Assembly (NCBI GenBank): GCA_000421065.1
Contig: ATWD01000001.1
Span: 1,294,001 to 1,358,000 of the forward strand
Direction of reading: 5' to 3'
DNA from: Acidobacteriaceae bacterium TAA 166
Lineage (GTDB): Bacteria > Acidobacteriota > Terriglobia > Terriglobales > Acidobacteriaceae
Length of the DNA: 64,000 nt
A model generated the notes under the pieces. The model was not told the origin of the DNA and ran no database searches. It worked only from the letters and a program-made list of their open reading frames with translations. Positions 33,231-41,816 of this stretch are shown piece by piece (the first letter of the stretch is position 1; each line of letters begins with the position of its first letter). Made by a program: the position numbers and the translations under genes.

Positions 33231-33755
33231 ATGCCCAGCCTCAGCTACACATCCCGTCGCGAGCTCGAAGAGCACAGCTTTTCGCCTGCGGTCACGCTGC
33301 TGGTCCCGGTCGCCGCGATCCTCGTGCAGGTGTTGCTGGCCAAGCTCTACTGGCGGCTGGCGATGCTCGATCTTCCGTTGATCGTGACGATCTTCTTCTC
33401 GGTCTCGCGGCGCAGCCCGGCGGTGGGAACGGTGACGGGCGCGGCGATCGGATTGATCCAGGATGCCCTGACCGGACGGCCGGTGGGCGTGAACGGCATG
33501 GCCAAGTCGGTGATCGGGTACATCGCCGCCAGCATCGGGATCAAGGTGGACGTCGACAGCCTGTTGACGCGGATCCTGATGAACTTCGGATTTTCGCTGC
33601 TGAACAGCCTGATCCTGTTCCTGATCAACCGCAGGATGCTGGGAACGCCGGGAGCGCATCCGGCCTACGCGCAGGAGCTCCTGCGGGCGGTCGCCAATAC
33701 GGTGGTGTCGATTCCGATCTTTCTGCTGCTCGACACGACGAAGCGGGTGGCCTGA
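33231..33755 (+). CDS. mreD: Rod shape-determining protein MreD
   Basis: A 174-residue inner-membrane protein with five or six hydrophobic segments (e.g. AVTLLVPVAAILVQVLLA). The conserved GLIQDALTGRPVGVNG is the MreD family pattern. Starts 3 bp after mreC and completes the MreCD pair. A family A repeat separates it from mrdA by 285 bp. Confidence 0.88.
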   Translation: MPSLSYTSRRELEEHSFSPAVTLLVPVAAILVQVLLAKLYWRLAMLDLPLIVTIFFSVSRRSPAVGTVTGAAIGLIQDALTGRPVGVNGMAKSVIGYIAASIGIKVDVDSLLTRILMNFGFSLLNSLILFLINRRMLGTPGAHPAYAQELLRAVANTVVSIPIFLLLDTTKRVA

Positions 33756-33790
33756 GGCGATGGAACGTCTAATATTTGAGTTAAAACCGG

Positions 33791-34018
33791 GCGCTGCCGC
33801 GCAGGCCCACTGCGCGTGGAGCGGTCACTTCGTGACGCGTGTACCGCCTTCGGCATGGGCCTCCCTCCGGTCGGCGCGAGGATCTGTGCAAGCGACCAAC
33901 GAGAGCCTCGACCCAAAGGGGATCTACTCGTCACGAAGTGACCGCCCGTACCGGGGTCTCCACAAACAGGTCATCGTTTGGGGGGTGGCCGAGCGTAGTG
34001 GGCCCGGCCGGCAGGCCA
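33791..34018. repeat. Family A repeat, reversed full copy between mreD and mrdA (A-15)
   Basis: GGCGCTGCCGCGCAGGCCC to GGGCCCGGCCGGCAGGCC. Contains the pair TCACTTCGTGACGCGTG / TCGTCACGAAGTGACCGC and, on the right, CTCCACAAACAGGTCATCG / TTTGGGGGGTGG. It ends 22 bp before the mrdA ATG. Confidence 0.9.
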
Positions 34019-34040
34019 TTCAAATCATCCGAGGAGATCG

Positions 34041-35966
34041 ATGGAGCTGACTCCTCAAACCGAGCTGGCGCTGGGCAAGCCTGAAAAGCTGCCCATGGGA
34101 AAGCTGCATATCGCCCAGTACCTGGTGGCGGCGGTCCTGGTGATCCTGTCGATCGGTCTGTGGCGGCTGGAGGTGGTGGGCGCGGAGAACTTTCGCGCCT
34201 TGGCCGAGGCCAACCGCATCCGCAAGATTCCGGTGCTGGCCCCGCGGGGAAGGCTCTTCGACCGCGAGGGCAGGCTACTGGTCGATAACTATCCTTCCGT
34301 CTCCTGCTACCTGCTGCGTGAGCAGCTCAAGGATGCAGGCGGGGATCTTCCCATGATCGCCTCGGGCCTGCACATGACAGTGGAGCAGATCGAGGCCACG
34401 ATCAAGCGCTACCAGGCCTCGCCGAAGTACCAGCCCATCCCGCTGAAGCAGGACATCACGCCGGACGAGCAGGCCTTCATCGAGGCGCACCGCAACGAGC
34501 TTCCTGAGCTGGAGACGCTCGAGGAGCAGCGCCGGGTCTACCCAAGGGACGGCTTCGCGGCGCACCTAATCGGCTACGTGGGCGAGATCTCGGAGGAGGA
34601 CCTTAATAAGGAGAAGTACGCCTTCTACCAGCCGGGCGACGTGGTGGGCAAGTCGGGCGTGGAGGCGACCTACGACGCTCTGCTGCGCGGGGTGGACGGA
34701 AGCCGCGACGTGATCGTGAACTCCCACGGCAAGGAGATCGGCCACCTGGGCCAGACGCTGGCGCAGCCGGGGCAGGACCTGAAGCTGACGATCGATCTTG
34801 ACGTGCAGATGGCGGCCGAGAAGGCGATGGAGGGCAAGACCGGGGCGGTGATCGCGATGGATCCGCACACAGGCGAGATTCTGGCGCTGGTCTCGCGGCC
34901 GACCTTCGATCCGAACCAGTTCTCGGTGCGGCTGACCAAGAGCTATTGGAACGAGATCCTGGACAATCCGGACCATCCCCTGCTGAACAAGGCCATTCAG
35001 GCCCAGCTGGCTCCGGGGTCGACCTTTAAGATCATCATGTCGTACGCGGGACTGCAGGAGGGCATCGCCCAGCTGATGCACATCCCCTGCAACCACGGCG
35101 CGACCTTCTATGGACATCATTTTTCCTGCGATCGCAATCACGGTATGGTGACGATCGATAATGCGATTCCCTATTCGTGCGATACCTTCTACTACACCCT
35201 CGCCGACCGTCTGGGAATCGACACCATCGCCCGGTACGCCACATCGGTAGGCATCGGGCAGAAGACCGGCATCGACCTTCCGGACGAGGCCTCGGGAATC
35301 ATGCCCTCAACGGCTTGGAAGATGAAGAATTACCACGAGAAGTGGTATGCCGGTGAGACGATATCGGTTGGTATCGGTCAGGGGGCCGTCGCCGCAAGTC
35401 CTATCCAGCTGGCACGCGCACTGTCCGGGATCGCTTCAGGGGGGATCCTTCGCCGTCCCCATGTCGTCTTTCCGAATGAGGTCCCCCCGAATGAGCTGGA
35501 GGCGATTCACGAGACCTTTCCCGGTTCTGGCGAAAAGACCGTTCCTCTCTCCACTCAGAACTGGGAGATCATCACCGACGCCATGTATAGCGTGACCTCT
35601 GCTCCAATTGGCACGGCCTATCCTGCCCGCCTGGAAGGCATCGACTTTGCGGGCAAGACCGGGACGGCGGACGTCGTGAGCGAACGCGACAGGAGCAGTA
35701 AGAATAAGGCTACGATTCCTAACGCCTGGTTTGTGGGAATGACCCCTCGCCGCAACCCCGACATTGTTGTGGCAGTTCTATGGGAGCACGGCTACTGGGG
35801 CAATAACTCCGCCAGGCTTGCCTCAGGAATTATCAACGCCTTCGTCACCAAGCAGCGTAAGCGGGAGAATAATATCCGGATCGCCGAGACTCCGGCGACT
35901 CTGCCTGCTACCGCACAGAGCGCTACCGCTCCGAATGCTTCGGCCGCAAAGCCTGCAGAGAATTGA
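34041..35966 (+). CDS. mrdA: Penicillin-binding protein 2 (peptidoglycan transpeptidase)
   Basis: PBP2 crosslinks lateral-wall peptidoglycan in the elongasome with RodA as glycosyltransferase. The 641-residue protein has one N-terminal transmembrane segment (AAVLVILSIGLWRL), a pedestal with ILAPRGRLFDREGRLLVDN-type motif, and the transpeptidase motifs: catalytic Ser327 in PGSTFKI (SxxK), SCD at 379 (as in other PBP2) and KTG at 539. The Pro/Ala-rich C-terminus is short. AGGAG precedes the ATG. Codon bias shifts in the last third toward more A/T-ending codons (see finding). Confidence 0.96.
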   Translation: MELTPQTELALGKPEKLPMGKLHIAQYLVAAVLVILSIGLWRLEVVGAENFRALAEANRIRKIPVLAPRGRLFDREGRLLVDNYPSVSCYLLREQLKDAGGDLPMIASGLHMTVEQIEATIKRYQASPKYQPIPLKQDITPDEQAFIEAHRNELPELETLEEQRRVYPRDGFAAHLIGYVGEISEEDLNKEKYAFYQPGDVVGKSGVEATYDALLRGVDGSRDVIVNSHGKEIGHLGQTLAQPGQDLKLTIDLDVQMAAEKAMEGKTGAVIAMDPHTGEILALVSRPTFDPNQFSVRLTKSYWNEILDNPDHPLLNKAIQAQLAPGSTFKIIMSYAGLQEGIAQLMHIPCNHGATFYGHHFSCDRNHGMVTIDNAIPYSCDTFYYTLADRLGIDTIARYATSVGIGQKTGIDLPDEASGIMPSTAWKMKNYHEKWYAGETISVGIGQGAVAASPIQLARALSGIASGGILRRPHVVFPNEVPPNELEAIHETFPGSGEKTVPLSTQNWEIITDAMYSVTSAPIGTAYPARLEGIDFAGKTGTADVVSERDRSSKNKATIPNAWFVGMTPRRNPDIVVAVLWEHGYWGNNSARLASGIINAFVTKQRKRENNIRIAETPATLPATAQSATAPNASAAKPAEN

Positions 35967-35985
35967 GGCGCGCTGAAGTTGGCGG

Positions 35986-36299
35986 ATGACTGCGGGGGAT
36001 GACGGGAGCATAATTCAGCCATGGCAGGAACAGAAGGTGAGCCGGATCGTGCGGGAGGCTCCGCTGCTTTGCATTGAGGTTTGAGCCCGGAGGACACCTG
36101 GGCGAAGATGCGGTCGCGCCTGAACGACTATCTCGCTCTCGGCGTCGAGCATGTGTGGTGTTTCGATCCTGAGGCGCGCGAGGCGCGGCGATATACCGCC
36201 GATGGTTTTGAGATGGTGCGCGAGGCCGACCTGACGATCGCCGGAACGCCGATTCAGGTGAATGTGGCTGAGGTCTTCTCGGTGCTGGATCAGGCGTAG
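35986..36299 (+). pseudogene. Uma2-family endonuclease-like remnant, frameshifted
   Basis: Frame 1 (from ATG at 35986) ends in KVSRIVREAPLLCIEV, then TGA. One base back, the next frame gives SPEDTWAKMRSRLNDYLALG and VEHVWCFDPEAREARRYTAD. These join as the Uma2 (DUF820) sequence EVLSPED...DYLALGVEHVW if one T is restored at about 36081 (GTTTG to GTTTTG). Uma2 proteins are about 190 residues, so the N-terminal half is missing as well. Restriction-like nuclease genes of this sort are common in soil bacteria, and this copy is dead. It lies between mrdA and rodA. Confidence 0.8.
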
Positions 36300-36302
36300 A
36301 GC

Positions 36303-36373
36303 AGGGCGGGGCGGGCACCAGATTCCCATATTGGGTATTGAGACAAAAAGGTGCCGAAGGCACTTCCCGCCCT
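36303..36373 (+). other. Mutually exclusive hairpins before rodA
   Basis: AGGGCGGG (36303) can pair with CCCGCCCT (36366), and GGGCACC (36313) with GGTGCC (36350); GGTGCC can instead pair with GGCACT as GTGCC-GAA-GGCAC. The alternative folds resemble an attenuator, but no T run follows. Confidence 0.4.
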
Positions 36374-36405
36374 CCGCGCAGGATATAAGCTGAAGGCAAG
36401 CAGAC

Positions 36406-37506
36406 ATGGCCCGCCTCTCCTCCTACCGCGACTTCGACTGGGTTCTCCTGGGATTTGTCCTCATTCTCTCGGTGATTAGCGTGCTCGAGATCAAATCGGC
36501 GACGCTGCACACCAAGTTTCATGGCTTCGACCATAAACAGGTCGGCTTTCTGGCCGCCGGGCTGTTCCTGATGTTCCTGATCTCGATGATCGACTACCAC
36601 CGGCTGATCGATATCGCACCCTGGGCGTATGGCATCAGCATCGTCTCTCTGGTGGCGGTGAAGCTGGTGGGTCAGAAGGTGCTGGGGGCTCGGCGCTGGA
36701 TCAACCTGGGCGGCGGCATTCACTTTCAGCCGTCGGAGTGGGTGAAGCTGGTGCTGATCGTGGCGGTTGCCCACTACTTCTGGACGCTGGCCGGCAAGGA
36801 GCTGACCTGGAGGGATATCGGCAAGGCGGCCGCGCTGGTGTGCGTCCCCATGGTGCTGGTGCTGACCCAGCCGGACCTGGGTACGGCGCTGACCTACTTC
36901 CCGGTGCTGATGGCCGGACTATTCCTGGGGGGAATCCGGCTGCGGCAGGTAGGTATCCTGGTGCTGTGCATGGCCCTCGCCGGAGGGGTCGCGTGGAAGA
37001 GCGGAAAGCGGCTGAAGCCCTACCAGCAGGCCCGCATCAATGCGTTCATCAATCCGGACTCCGACCCCAGGGGCTCCGGCTACCAGATCCGGCAGTCGCT
37101 GATCGCGGTCGGCTCGGGCGGGATATGGGGCAAGGGCGCGAATAAAGGAACCCAGACCCAGGGCGACTTTCTGCCGATTCCCTATACTGACTTCATCTTT
37201 GCGGCCTTCTGCGAGGAGCACGGGTTCATCGGGGCCATGGGGGTGCTGCTGCTCTACTTCCTGATCCTGATGCGGCTGATCCAGAACGCCCAGACCGCCG
37301 CCGACCTTCCCGGGTCGTACATCATCATGGGGGTGGTGGCGGTGATCGTCTTTCAGATTGCGGTGAACATCGGCATGGTGGTGGGGCTGATGCCGGTTAC
37401 GGGGATTCCTTTGCCCCTGATGAGCTATGGAGGGTCGTCGATCCTGTTTACTTTTTTGGCTTTGGGGATCGTGATGAATATCCGGATGCGGCGTTTTGTG
37501 AACTAG
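36406..37506 (+). CDS. rodA: Peptidoglycan glycosyltransferase RodA
   Basis: A SEDS-family glycosyltransferase (366 residues), about ten transmembrane segments, working with PBP2 in elongation. Family signature segments are ARRWINLGGGIHFQPSEWVK, LTQPDLGTAL and LMPVTGIPLPLMSYGGSSIL, the last being the SEDS hallmark. The start follows a structured region, with AGGCAAGCAGAC just upstream. A GCCTGCC repeat fragment begins 1 base after the stop. Confidence 0.95.
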   Translation: MARLSSYRDFDWVLLGFVLILSVISVLEIKSATLHTKFHGFDHKQVGFLAAGLFLMFLISMIDYHRLIDIAPWAYGISIVSLVAVKLVGQKVLGARRWINLGGGIHFQPSEWVKLVLIVAVAHYFWTLAGKELTWRDIGKAAALVCVPMVLVLTQPDLGTALTYFPVLMAGLFLGGIRLRQVGILVLCMALAGGVAWKSGKRLKPYQQARINAFINPDSDPRGSGYQIRQSLIAVGSGGIWGKGANKGTQTQGDFLPIPYTDFIFAAFCEEHGFIGAMGVLLLYFLILMRLIQNAQTAADLPGSYIIMGVVAVIVFQIAVNIGMVVGLMPVTGIPLPLMSYGGSSILFTFLALGIVMNIRMRRFVN

Positions 37507-37520
37507 GCCTGCCGGCTGGC
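37507..37520. repeat. Family A end fragment (A-16)
   Basis: GCCTGCCGGCTGGC only, immediately after the rodA stop codon. Confidence 0.45.
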
Positions 37521-38043
37521 GATAAGAGCGGCTTTAGTGCAATACTAGAAGCAAGAAATCTCCCACGCGGCTGTAGATGCCGTCCGGGAGATGATTCCCG
37601 CTCCTTCTTGAGCGCACAGGGCGCCCGGAGCGACACAAGTTTTGAAGTTTTCAAAAGAAAAGGCCGGCCAGGCGAGAGTCAATCGATCCGTTGGCCGGAC
37701 AGGGTTTGAAGGGAAGATGAGTGCATCCGGATGGCAAACGGCCCCGCCTCAGATCGCAAAGATCGAGGTTGTCACGGTCACAAAGTCCGCATGCAGGAAG
37801 CAAGTGCTCGAAGATTTCCCAGATGTATCCGATGGTTGTTTTTCCGTTCTCTCCGGTCTTCTCGGAGGGCACACGGCAGGGGTGGATTCCGTCTCTCCTG
37901 ATCGCACATTCGAGTTTCGAAGCATCTTCTTCGGTCCTGTCCGGCCTATGGTGAGCCTGACCTAGCGATTTGCTGGGTACAAGCTCTCCGATTGCTCTTC
38001 GCCTTGTCTGCCGCCCGTTGGGGCAGAAAGAGCAGAAAGCAGA
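37521..38043. other. Long gene-free leader before RNase E/G
   Basis: 523 bp with no convincing gene. It holds a hairpin-like ATCTCCC (37558) / GGGAGAT (37586) with inner CGGC/GCCG pairing, and a GGCCGGCCA / TTGGCCGG pair near 37663-37700. Probably upstream control sequence of the following gene. An open frame on the opposite strand has no recognisable content. Confidence 0.5.
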
Positions 38044-41000
38044 ATGGCAAAAGAAATCTATATCTCGAGCACGCCGCATGAGACGCGGCTTGCCATCGTC
38101 GAGGACGACGCATTAACTGAGATCTACTACGAGCGTGAGAACGAGTACACGCTGGCGGGGTCGATCTATAACGGTCGAGTAACCCGAGTGCTTCCAGGCA
38201 TGCAGTCCAGCTTCGTGGACATTGGCCTCGAACGCGACGCCTTCCTTTACATCACCGACTTTATGGAGGAGGCCGGGGACTCGGCCGACTTCGAGAGCGA
38301 CGCCAGCGGCGCACAGCGCAGTGGCCGCCGCGAGCCGGTCACGCTGGAGGGCGCGCCCCAGGGCGACCGCGAGCGCGGCGGAGACCGCGGGGATCGCGGT
38401 GGACGCGGACGCCGCGACCGGCGCGGAGGCGGCAAGGACCGTCAGTCCGGCGGAGAGTATGGCGCTCCTCGCGGAGAGGAGCAGGCCCCGGAGGAGAGCT
38501 ACGCGGCCGAGCCCATCCATATCCCCCTCATTCCCCTCGACCCGGAAGAAAGCCCGGAGAGCCTCGGGGAGGCTGCTCCTGGAGCCGATGGCGCCCGCAG
38601 ATGGCGTGGCCGGCGCGGACGCCGCCGTGGACGGGGAGGCCTTCCTGTGAGTGAGGCGGCAACATCTCCTGAGAACCAGGCCACGGAGGCCGCAGCCGAG
38701 GACGAGGCATACGAGCCGTCCTTCGACCTGGACGCGGAGGCCGCCGAACACTCCCACTCCCACGTTCACGAGGCCGCTGGTCCGGAGATCGGGTCGGGCG
38801 TCAATGAGTATCCGCAGGGGGGCTCTGAGCGCCGCAATGATCGCGGCGGGCGGGATCGCGACCGTGGCCGAGGTGGCGAACAGGATCGTGGCGGACGGGA
38901 TCGTAGCGGACGTCGCGCTCCCCGCGGCTTCGCTCCCCGAACCTCTTTTTACGGCATCGAAAATCAGGAGCAGAACTCTGCCGAGGCCGCACCGGCCGAG
39001 CCGATCATCCTTCCCGGGGAGTCGCTTTCGAAGTACCGCAAGCCCGGTGAGGGACCTGCCGGCGAGGCGAAGTCCGAGGCTCCGGCCGCGACCGCTCCTG
39101 CGGCTCCCGGGTATGAGATTCCCACGGGGTGGGACGGCGGCCTGGTGCTTCCGGGAGAATCGCTGTCGCGGCATCGCCGTTCTCAGTCCGCGCCCGTCGT
39201 TCCCGTCGCGCCAGCCGCGAAGGCCATCGAAGAAGCGCCTGCCAAGACAGTTCAAGAGCCGGTTGTAGAGACGACCGAAGAGACGGTTCAGCCGGGCGTG
39301 GCTGCGGTCGAGGAGACGGTCTACGAGAAGGCTCATGCGGAACCTGCCGAGTACGAGCCGACCGAGGCCTCTGCCTCCCTCCGGTTCGACCCGGCTCCTC
39401 CCCGTGAGTTCCGTCAGAACGCGCCTGCCCAGGAAGAAGAGGGGGTTCAGAGCGAGGTCCAGATCGAGGATCTGGTAGAGCACTCCGAGCTTCCCCACGC
39501 CGAGATCGAGCAGGCCGAGCTGATCCAGAGCACCTCAGGGGATGTTCCTCCCGCGTTGAACGAGGAGCCTGCCTCGGTGGAGACCCTGCAAGCGGGTGAA
39601 GCAGCGGCGGACGAGCACCAACTGACCTCGATCCATGAGACCGGCGAGATGATTTCGCCCACGCCGGCCACCGACGAGGTCGAGGCCGAGGCAGCACACC
39701 AGGCGTTTGAGGACAGCGTTCCCGTGGTCGCGGCCAGCTCCGTGGACTCCGTGACCCCATCTGCGGGTCAGGAGGTCTTCGTCGAAGAAGAGGAGGAGAT
39801 CGACGAGACCGCTCTCGATCCCGCGACGCTCTTCGCCAGCTCCATCGAGGAGATGGACGACTTCGACGAGGAGGAGACGCTGGAGGGCGCGGCCGATCTG
39901 GGCACGATGATCCGCGACATGTCCATCGACCACATCACGCACTCGGGTCTCGAAGACGAGGAAGATGTCTTCGAGGAGGAGGATGCGATCGACGATGGCA
40001 GCTTCGAGCATGCCGGAGCGGAGGATGCGGTCGCCAATTCGGAAGAGTTAGAAGACGAAGAGGAAGATGAGGAAGTCGAAGAGGGCGAGCCGGCAGCAGC
40101 CGACGGAGCCGCCCCGCAGGAGCGCAGCAGCCGAGATCTCGATCGTCGTCGCGGACGCCGCGACCGTCGTGGAGGCGGACGCGATCGTGGACGCCACTCC
40201 GGTGGAGACCGCGAGCGCAGTGGAGGCCGTGGGCGGGGGCGCAGTTCCATGCAGGCGACCAATCTTCCCGCCATCACCGAGCTGCTGAAGCCGGGCCAGG
40301 AGATCCTGGTGCAGATCGCCAAGGAGCCGATCGCCAAGAAGGGCGCGCGCATCACCTCGCACATCGCCCTTCCCGGGCGTTTCCTGGTCTTCATGCCGAC
40401 GGTCAACCACACCGGCGTCTCACGCAAGATCGAGTCGGACTCCGAACGCCGCCGCCTGAAGGAGATTCTGCTGAGCGAGAAGGGCGAGGCCTCGGGCGGC
40501 TTCATCGTCCGCACCGCCGCGGCGGGCGCGAGCGAAGAGGAGCTGCGCAGCGATCTGCGCTTCCTTCTGCACCTCTGGGCCGACATCAAGCAGCGCTCGG
40601 AGGCCTCGAAGTCGCCGGCCTTGATCTATCACGACCTCAACCTGGTCGAGCGCATCCTGCGCGATCAGGTGACGGATAACTTTTCCGCCATCTGGGTGGA
40701 TACGGAGAGCGAGTACGAGCGCGTGCTGCGCTTCCTGCAGCGCTTCCAGCCGTCGCTGATCCGCCGCGTGAAGCTCTACACCAAGGAGACGCCGCTGTTC
40801 GAGCAGTTCGGCATCACGGAAGAGATCAATAAGGCGCTGCGCTCGAAGGTGTGGCTGAAGTCCGGTGGATCGATCGTGATCAACCAGACCGAGGCCCTGG
40901 TCGCCATCGACATCAACACCGGCAAGTACGTGGGCAAGACGGCGCGGCTCGAGGACACCATCGTCAAGACCAACCTCGACGCGATCCCGGAGATCGTGCG

Positions 41001-41463
41001 CCAGATCCGGCTGCGCGACCTGGGCGGCATCATCATCATCGACTTCATCGATATGGATGAGCGCAAGAACCGCGCCAAGGTGATGGCGGCTCTTGAAGAA
41101 GAGCTGAAGAACGATCGAGCGCCCTCGAAGATTCTGCAGTTCAACGACTTCGGCCTGGTGGCGATCACCCGCAAGCGCGTCAAGCAGTCACTGGAACGCA
41201 CGCTCTCGACGCAGTGCTCGATCTGCGCGGGAACCGGCATGGTGAAGTCGCCGGTGACCGTCTGCAACGATATCTATGTGGAGATGCGCAAGATGTCCAG
41301 GCATCTGGACCGCGGCGACGTGATGCTGCGGGTGCATCCGGATGTGGTCAAGCAACTGAAGTCGTCGACCAAGTGGCTGCAGGAGATGGAGGAGATGGTG
41401 GGCAAGACGATTTTGGTCAAGTCCGACCCGAGCCTTCACCCGGAGCAGTTCGACATCCACTAA
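38044..41463 (+). CDS. Ribonuclease E/G family protein with a large insertion in the S1 domain
   Basis: A 1139-residue Rne/Rng endoribonuclease acting in mRNA decay and rRNA/tRNA maturation. Residues 1-75 are the N-terminal fold and first half of the S1 domain (MQSSFVDIGLERDAFLYITD). Then an acidic, Arg/Gly-rich, probably disordered segment of about 660 residues intervenes. S1 resumes at residue 740 (ITELLKPGQEILVQIAKEP). The catalytic core is complete: Asp956 in AIDINTGK and Asp1000 in IIIIDFIDM bind Mg2+, and the Zn-link CSIC is at 1058-1061. There is no C-terminal degradosome scaffold, so the scaffold role may have moved to the insert. The insert repeats LPGESLSKYR (323-332) and LPGESLSRHR (369-378), a likely binding motif. 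Confidence 0.9.
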   Translation: MAKEIYISSTPHETRLAIVEDDALTEIYYERENEYTLAGSIYNGRVTRVLPGMQSSFVDIGLERDAFLYITDFMEEAGDSADFESDASGAQRSGRREPVTLEGAPQGDRERGGDRGDRGGRGRRDRRGGGKDRQSGGEYGAPRGEEQAPEESYAAEPIHIPLIPLDPEESPESLGEAAPGADGARRWRGRRGRRRGRGGLPVSEAATSPENQATEAAAEDEAYEPSFDLDAEAAEHSHSHVHEAAGPEIGSGVNEYPQGGSERRNDRGGRDRDRGRGGEQDRGGRDRSGRRAPRGFAPRTSFYGIENQEQNSAEAAPAEPIILPGESLSKYRKPGEGPAGEAKSEAPAATAPAAPGYEIPTGWDGGLVLPGESLSRHRRSQSAPVVPVAPAAKAIEEAPAKTVQEPVVETTEETVQPGVAAVEETVYEKAHAEPAEYEPTEASASLRFDPAPPREFRQNAPAQEEEGVQSEVQIEDLVEHSELPHAEIEQAELIQSTSGDVPPALNEEPASVETLQAGEAAADEHQLTSIHETGEMISPTPATDEVEAEAAHQAFEDSVPVVAASSVDSVTPSAGQEVFVEEEEEIDETALDPATLFASSIEEMDDFDEEETLEGAADLGTMIRDMSIDHITHSGLEDEEDVFEEEDAIDDGSFEHAGAEDAVANSEELEDEEEDEEVEEGEPAAADGAAPQERSSRDLDRRRGRRDRRGGGRDRGRHSGGDRERSGGRGRGRSSMQATNLPAITELLKPGQEILVQIAKEPIAKKGARITSHIALPGRFLVFMPTVNHTGVSRKIESDSERRRLKEILLSEKGEASGGFIVRTAAAGASEEELRSDLRFLLHLWADIKQRSEASKSPALIYHDLNLVERILRDQVTDNFSAIWVDTESEYERVLRFLQRFQPSLIRRVKLYTKETPLFEQFGITEEINKALRSKVWLKSGGSIVINQTEALVAIDINTGKYVGKTARLEDTIVKTNLDAIPEIVRQIRLRDLGGIIIIDFIDMDERKNRAKVMAALEEELKNDRAPSKILQFNDFGLVAITRKRVKQSLERTLSTQCSICAGTGMVKSPVTVCNDIYVEMRKMSRHLDRGDVMLRVHPDVVKQLKSSTKWLQEMEEMVGKTILVKSDPSLHPEQFDIH

Positions 41464-41468
41464 GGCAG

Positions 41469-41628
41469 GCGCTGCCGCGCGGGCCCACTGCGCGTGGGGC
41501 GGTCACTTCTTGACGCGTATTTGCCCTTTGGGGTGGGGCTCCCATTGGTCGCTTGCGAAGATGTTTGCGCCGACCCAACGGGAGGCCCTCGGGCGTTGCC
41601 GGTACACGCTTCACGAAGGCGGCAGGCC
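41469..41628. repeat. Family A repeat, near-complete copy (A-17)
   Basis: GCGCTGCCGCGCGGGCCC, then CACTTCTTGACGCG (one base off the usual CACTTCGTG). The right arm is truncated to TTCACGAAGGCGGCAGGCC. It begins 5 bases after the RNase stop. Confidence 0.87.
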
Positions 41629-41640
41629 AAAGGTTTGAGA

Positions 41641-41677
41641 AGAAAAGGGCGTCCCATCGCGGGATGCCCTTTTCTTT
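41641..41677 (+). terminator. Rho-independent terminator after RNase E/G
   Basis: Stem of 15 bp AGAAAAGGGCGTCCC / GGGATGCCCTTTTCT (one G-T) with loop ATCGC, then TTGG. It lies 178 bp past the stop, beyond a family A repeat. Confidence 0.8.
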
Positions 41678-41816
41678 GGCTTGCCGTAAGCTGAAACAAT
41701 CTGTCATCCAAATCCGGGTTTCATGCGTCCTACAGAACAAGAACAGAACCCGGACACAACAAGAACAAGAATTTAGGGTTACACGAGATTAGATTTTCAC
41801 TTTAGGGAGCCGAAGG

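Noticed and set aside
37651..38079. 142-residue minus-strand frame before RNase E/G
   Set aside because: No recognised motif; overlaps the RNase start and likely control region.
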